Assembly (NCBI GenBank): GCA_009697485.1 | Contig: SICY01000046.1 | Coordinates: 1-6,515, forward strand | Reading direction: 5' to 3' | DNA from: Nitrosarchaeum sp. | GTDB taxonomy: Archaea > Thermoproteota > Nitrososphaeria > Nitrososphaerales > Nitrosopumilaceae | DNA length: 6,515 nucleotides | In this document: positions 5,747-6,515 of the stretch, piece by piece | Numbering within the stretch: the stretch's first letter is position 1 | Layout of the letters: each line of letters starts with the position of its first letter | Position numbers and translations under genes: made by a program | The notes under the pieces: generated by a model | The model's database searches: none | What the model saw: the letters and a program-made list of their open reading frames with translations, nothing else | Told to the model about the DNA's origin: nothing

Positions 5747-5754
5747 GTTAATGA
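5747..5754 (-). promoter_or_regulatory. Weak TATA-like element before the winged-helix gene
   Basis: It reads TCATTAAC on the minus strand at -29 to -22 before the ATG at 5725, the spacing used by other genes here. The match is poor. A stronger TATA (ATATAAAAA, minus strand, about 5860-5868) lies farther up and would give a leader of about 115-120 nt. Confidence 0.22.
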
Positions 5755-5775
5755 GGGACAGTTTGAAACTTTGAA

Positions 5776-5794
5776 GCGGAACGCATGGCGGAAC
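5776..5794. repeat. Direct repeat GCGGAAC x2, possible operator
   Basis: GCGGAAC occurs at 5776-5782 and again at 5788-5794, 12 bp apart. It is next to the small palindrome GTTTGAAAC (5761-5769) and a second TTTGAA (5770-5775). The block is 36-69 bp upstream of the winged-helix start codon, just behind the expected TATA position where archaeal activators often bind. It is unusually GC-rich for this spacer. Binding by the winged-helix product is a guess. Confidence 0.35.
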
Positions 5795-5921
5795 AGGTAT
5801 TTCATCTCTTTAAATTAATAATTTTAGCAAAAATTACTGCGGTGAGAGAAAATCTCAAATTTTTATATGCCTAAAATTTTCACATAAAAATCAAATTTTT
5901 TAAAAGCCCAAGAAAAAATTA

Positions 5922-5968
5922 TTTTTTGAGAAGTTTTTGATGATTTTTGATTGGTTTTAGCTAGTTTT
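5922..5968. other. Five T-tracts phased at about 10.5 bp: probable intrinsically curved DNA
   Basis: T-runs lie at 5922-5927, 5934-5938, 5944-5948, 5955-5958 and 5965-5968, with centre-to-centre steps of 11.5, 10, 10.5 and 10 bp, the helical repeat of B-DNA. A-tracts in phase are the classic cause of curvature. The array directly precedes TATATAAA at 5971. Further A/T tracts extend it upstream with looser phase (about 5873-5918). It may aid the promoter, position an archaeal histone complex, or both. Confidence 0.6.
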
Positions 5969-5970
5969 GA

Positions 5971-5978
5971 TATATAAA
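5971..5978 (+). promoter_or_regulatory. Strong TATA box TATATAAA, plus strand, with no known gene behind it
   Basis: It is a near-ideal archaeal TATA box placed right after the phased T-tracts. Transcription would be expected to start around 5998-6003. No protein gene follows in the correct place: the ATG at 5985 is too close to the box and opens only 11 codons. The transcript, if real, would run toward the hairpin plus T-run at 6254-6280. Confidence 0.4.
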
Positions 5979-6253
5979 GAATAGATGGTGAAACATTATC
6001 TGAACACATTTAATCCATAAGAGCTATCCAAGAATTCTCATACGCAATACAAAGAACAATTGACTAAGAAATTAGTTACAGAATCATATTTTCTAGAAAT
6101 ATAACAGAAATGTAGGCAAAGGTCAGGTTATTTGATTAATTCTAGTCTAAAAAGTCTTGATGTAGATTAGTATCATATTGTTTCATATTAGACAACTAAT
6201 AGTAAACGTGGAAAATTTTTTATGATTCTAATCAAGTTTAGAAATTCAATTTT

Positions 6254-6280
6254 TGGTGGTGTAGCCACCATTTTTCTTTT
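6254..6280 (+). terminator. Hairpin plus T-run, terminator-like
   Basis: TGGTGG (6254-6259) pairs perfectly with CCACCA (6265-6270) around the loop TGTAG, and TTTTTCTTTT (6271-6280) follows. It is the only GC-rich stem in the spacer. The T-run is on the plus strand only, so it would end a plus-strand transcript, for example one from the TATA at 5971, and insulate the gene at 6362. A second, weaker inverted repeat (TTCTAA/TTAGAA, 6226-6243) lies just before it. Confidence 0.5.
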
Positions 6281-6329
6281 CAATGATCAAAAAATCAGTC
6301 ACTAGGTCAGCTTTGAGATTCATAATAAC

Positions 6330-6337
6330 TTTTTATT
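6330..6337 (+). promoter_or_regulatory. TATA box for the plus-strand gene at 6362
   Basis: It reads TTTTTATT and lies 25-32 bases before the ATG at 6362, so transcription should start within a few bases of that ATG. This supports 6362 as the start over the in-frame ATG at 6398, which has only a partial Shine-Dalgarno (GGTGGAG). Confidence 0.45.
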
Positions 6338-6361
6338 CCCATTTTGAAAAGAGAACATAAA

Positions 6362-6515
6362 ATGTTTGATAAATTCAAAAAGGAAGAAGGTGGAGAGATG
6401 ACTGAAGAAAGAATTACCGATGAAAATGCGAATATGAAATCTAGAGGGATGTCATCTAATGAAACAGCAGGAGAAATTGGAATTGTAGAATTAATGGATA
6501 AACGCGCCAAATTAG
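6362..6515 (+). CDS. Start of an unknown charged, helical protein, cut by the window end
   Basis: The frame is open from ATG 6362 to the last base (51 codons visible), beginning MFDKFKKEEGGEMTEER and continuing through an Asn/Ser/Met-rich stretch to GIVELMDKRAKL. It is strongly charged, without a membrane helix or signal peptide. The last visible residues look like the start of a helix, perhaps a coiled coil. I do not recognise a family. The start is supported by a TATA box centred about 28 bp upstream. ATG 6398, preceded by GGTGGAG, is an alternative second start in the same frame. A minus-strand frame over the same bases (6307-6510) is a shadow: it would start outside any promoter context and has the low-complexity Ser/Ile/Phe composition typical of antisense frames. 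Confidence 0.65.
   Translation, partial: MFDKFKKEEGGEMTEERITDENANMKSRGMSSNETAGEIGIVELMDKRAKL

Larger units (their letters stand above)
5726..6361. other. 636-bp divergent intergenic region without a convincing gene
   Basis: It separates the minus-strand regulator trio from the plus-strand gene at 6362. No frame longer than about 27 codons looks like a protein gene. From left to right it holds a GCGGAAC direct repeat (5776-5794), a small hairpin TGAGA-GAAAA-TCTCA (5843-5857), and a TATA-like TTTTTATAT readable both ways (5860-5868). A very A/T-rich stretch with helically phased T-tracts (5922-5968) leads to TATATAAA (5971-5978). About 250 bp of featureless sequence follows, then two inverted repeats, the last a GC-rich hairpin with a T-run, and the TATA of the next gene. 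I found no recognisable tRNA, SRP RNA, RNase P RNA or CRISPR repeat. Confidence 0.75.

Noticed and set aside
5843..5857. Hairpin TGAGA-GAAAA-TCTCA followed by AATTTTTAT
   Set aside because: A 5-bp stem in A/T-rich sequence with no plus-strand gene upstream to terminate; kept only as part of the spacer description.
5938..6003. Possible C/D box RNA (TGATGA at 5938-5943, CTGA at 6000-6003)
   Set aside because: The C box lacks the leading purine, no convincing D'/C' pair lies between, and the T-tract/TATA element occupies the interval.
6222..6323. Short frames on both strands: 27 codons plus (6222-6305) and 25 codons minus (6246-6323)
   Set aside because: They overlap each other and the terminator hairpin, lack a correctly spaced TATA or Shine-Dalgarno, and are of a length expected by chance.
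5726..6361. Replication origin
   Set aside because: The spacer is A/T-rich and long, but no recognisable origin recognition boxes and no cdc6/orc1 gene are nearby.
6307..6510. 67-codon open frame on the minus strand
   Set aside because: Opposite the plus-strand gene at 6362, which has promoter support; composition looks antisense.

Overview
The window looks like chromosomal DNA of a marine ammonia-oxidising archaeon (Nitrososphaerota/Thaumarchaeota, Nitrosopumilus-like). The basis is low GC with A/T-rich spacers, archaeal TATA boxes centred about 25 bp before start codons (leaderless mRNAs), a preQ0/archaeosine gene set with a canonical type-IA GTP cyclohydrolase, and archaeal-style winged-helix and membrane-anchored winged-helix regulators. 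The genus is inferred from general resemblance; no database search was possible.

Layout. Positions 1-1497 (+) hold the 3' part of a homoserine kinase gene (thrB) followed after 16 bp by queC. Facing them, and separated from queC by only 3 bp, a long head-to-tail series runs on the minus strand from 5725 down to 1501. In order of transcription it is: a small cytosolic winged-helix protein, a membrane-anchored winged-helix protein, a secreted all-helical protein, a 64-residue two-helix membrane protein, queE, folE, and an 83-residue two-helix membrane protein. Positions 5726-6361 are a 636-bp non-coding spacer with A/T-rich phased tracts, TATA boxes, short repeats and a hairpin followed by a T-run. 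A new plus-strand gene of unknown function starts at 6362 and leaves the window.

How the genes work together. FolE (GTP to dihydroneopterin triphosphate), QueE (CPH4 to CDG) and QueC (CDG to preQ0) are three of the four enzymes that make preQ0, the precursor of archaeosine in archaeal tRNA. QueD, the missing step, is not in the window. The upstream minus-strand trio (positions 3421-5725) is tightly packed: a 2-bp gap, then an ATGA overlap with a strong Shine-Dalgarno sequence. It looks like a signalling module: a DNA-binding protein, a transmembrane regulator with an outside beta-rich domain and an inside winged helix, and a secreted helical partner. I find this trio and its large, probably curved upstream spacer the most interesting part of the window; its function is unknown.

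Several start codons were settled from promoter geometry. queE starts at TTG (3131), and the small membrane gene starts at ATG 3370 rather than at the TTG two codons upstream. The plus-strand gene at 6362 is easily missed because a spurious minus-strand frame covers it.
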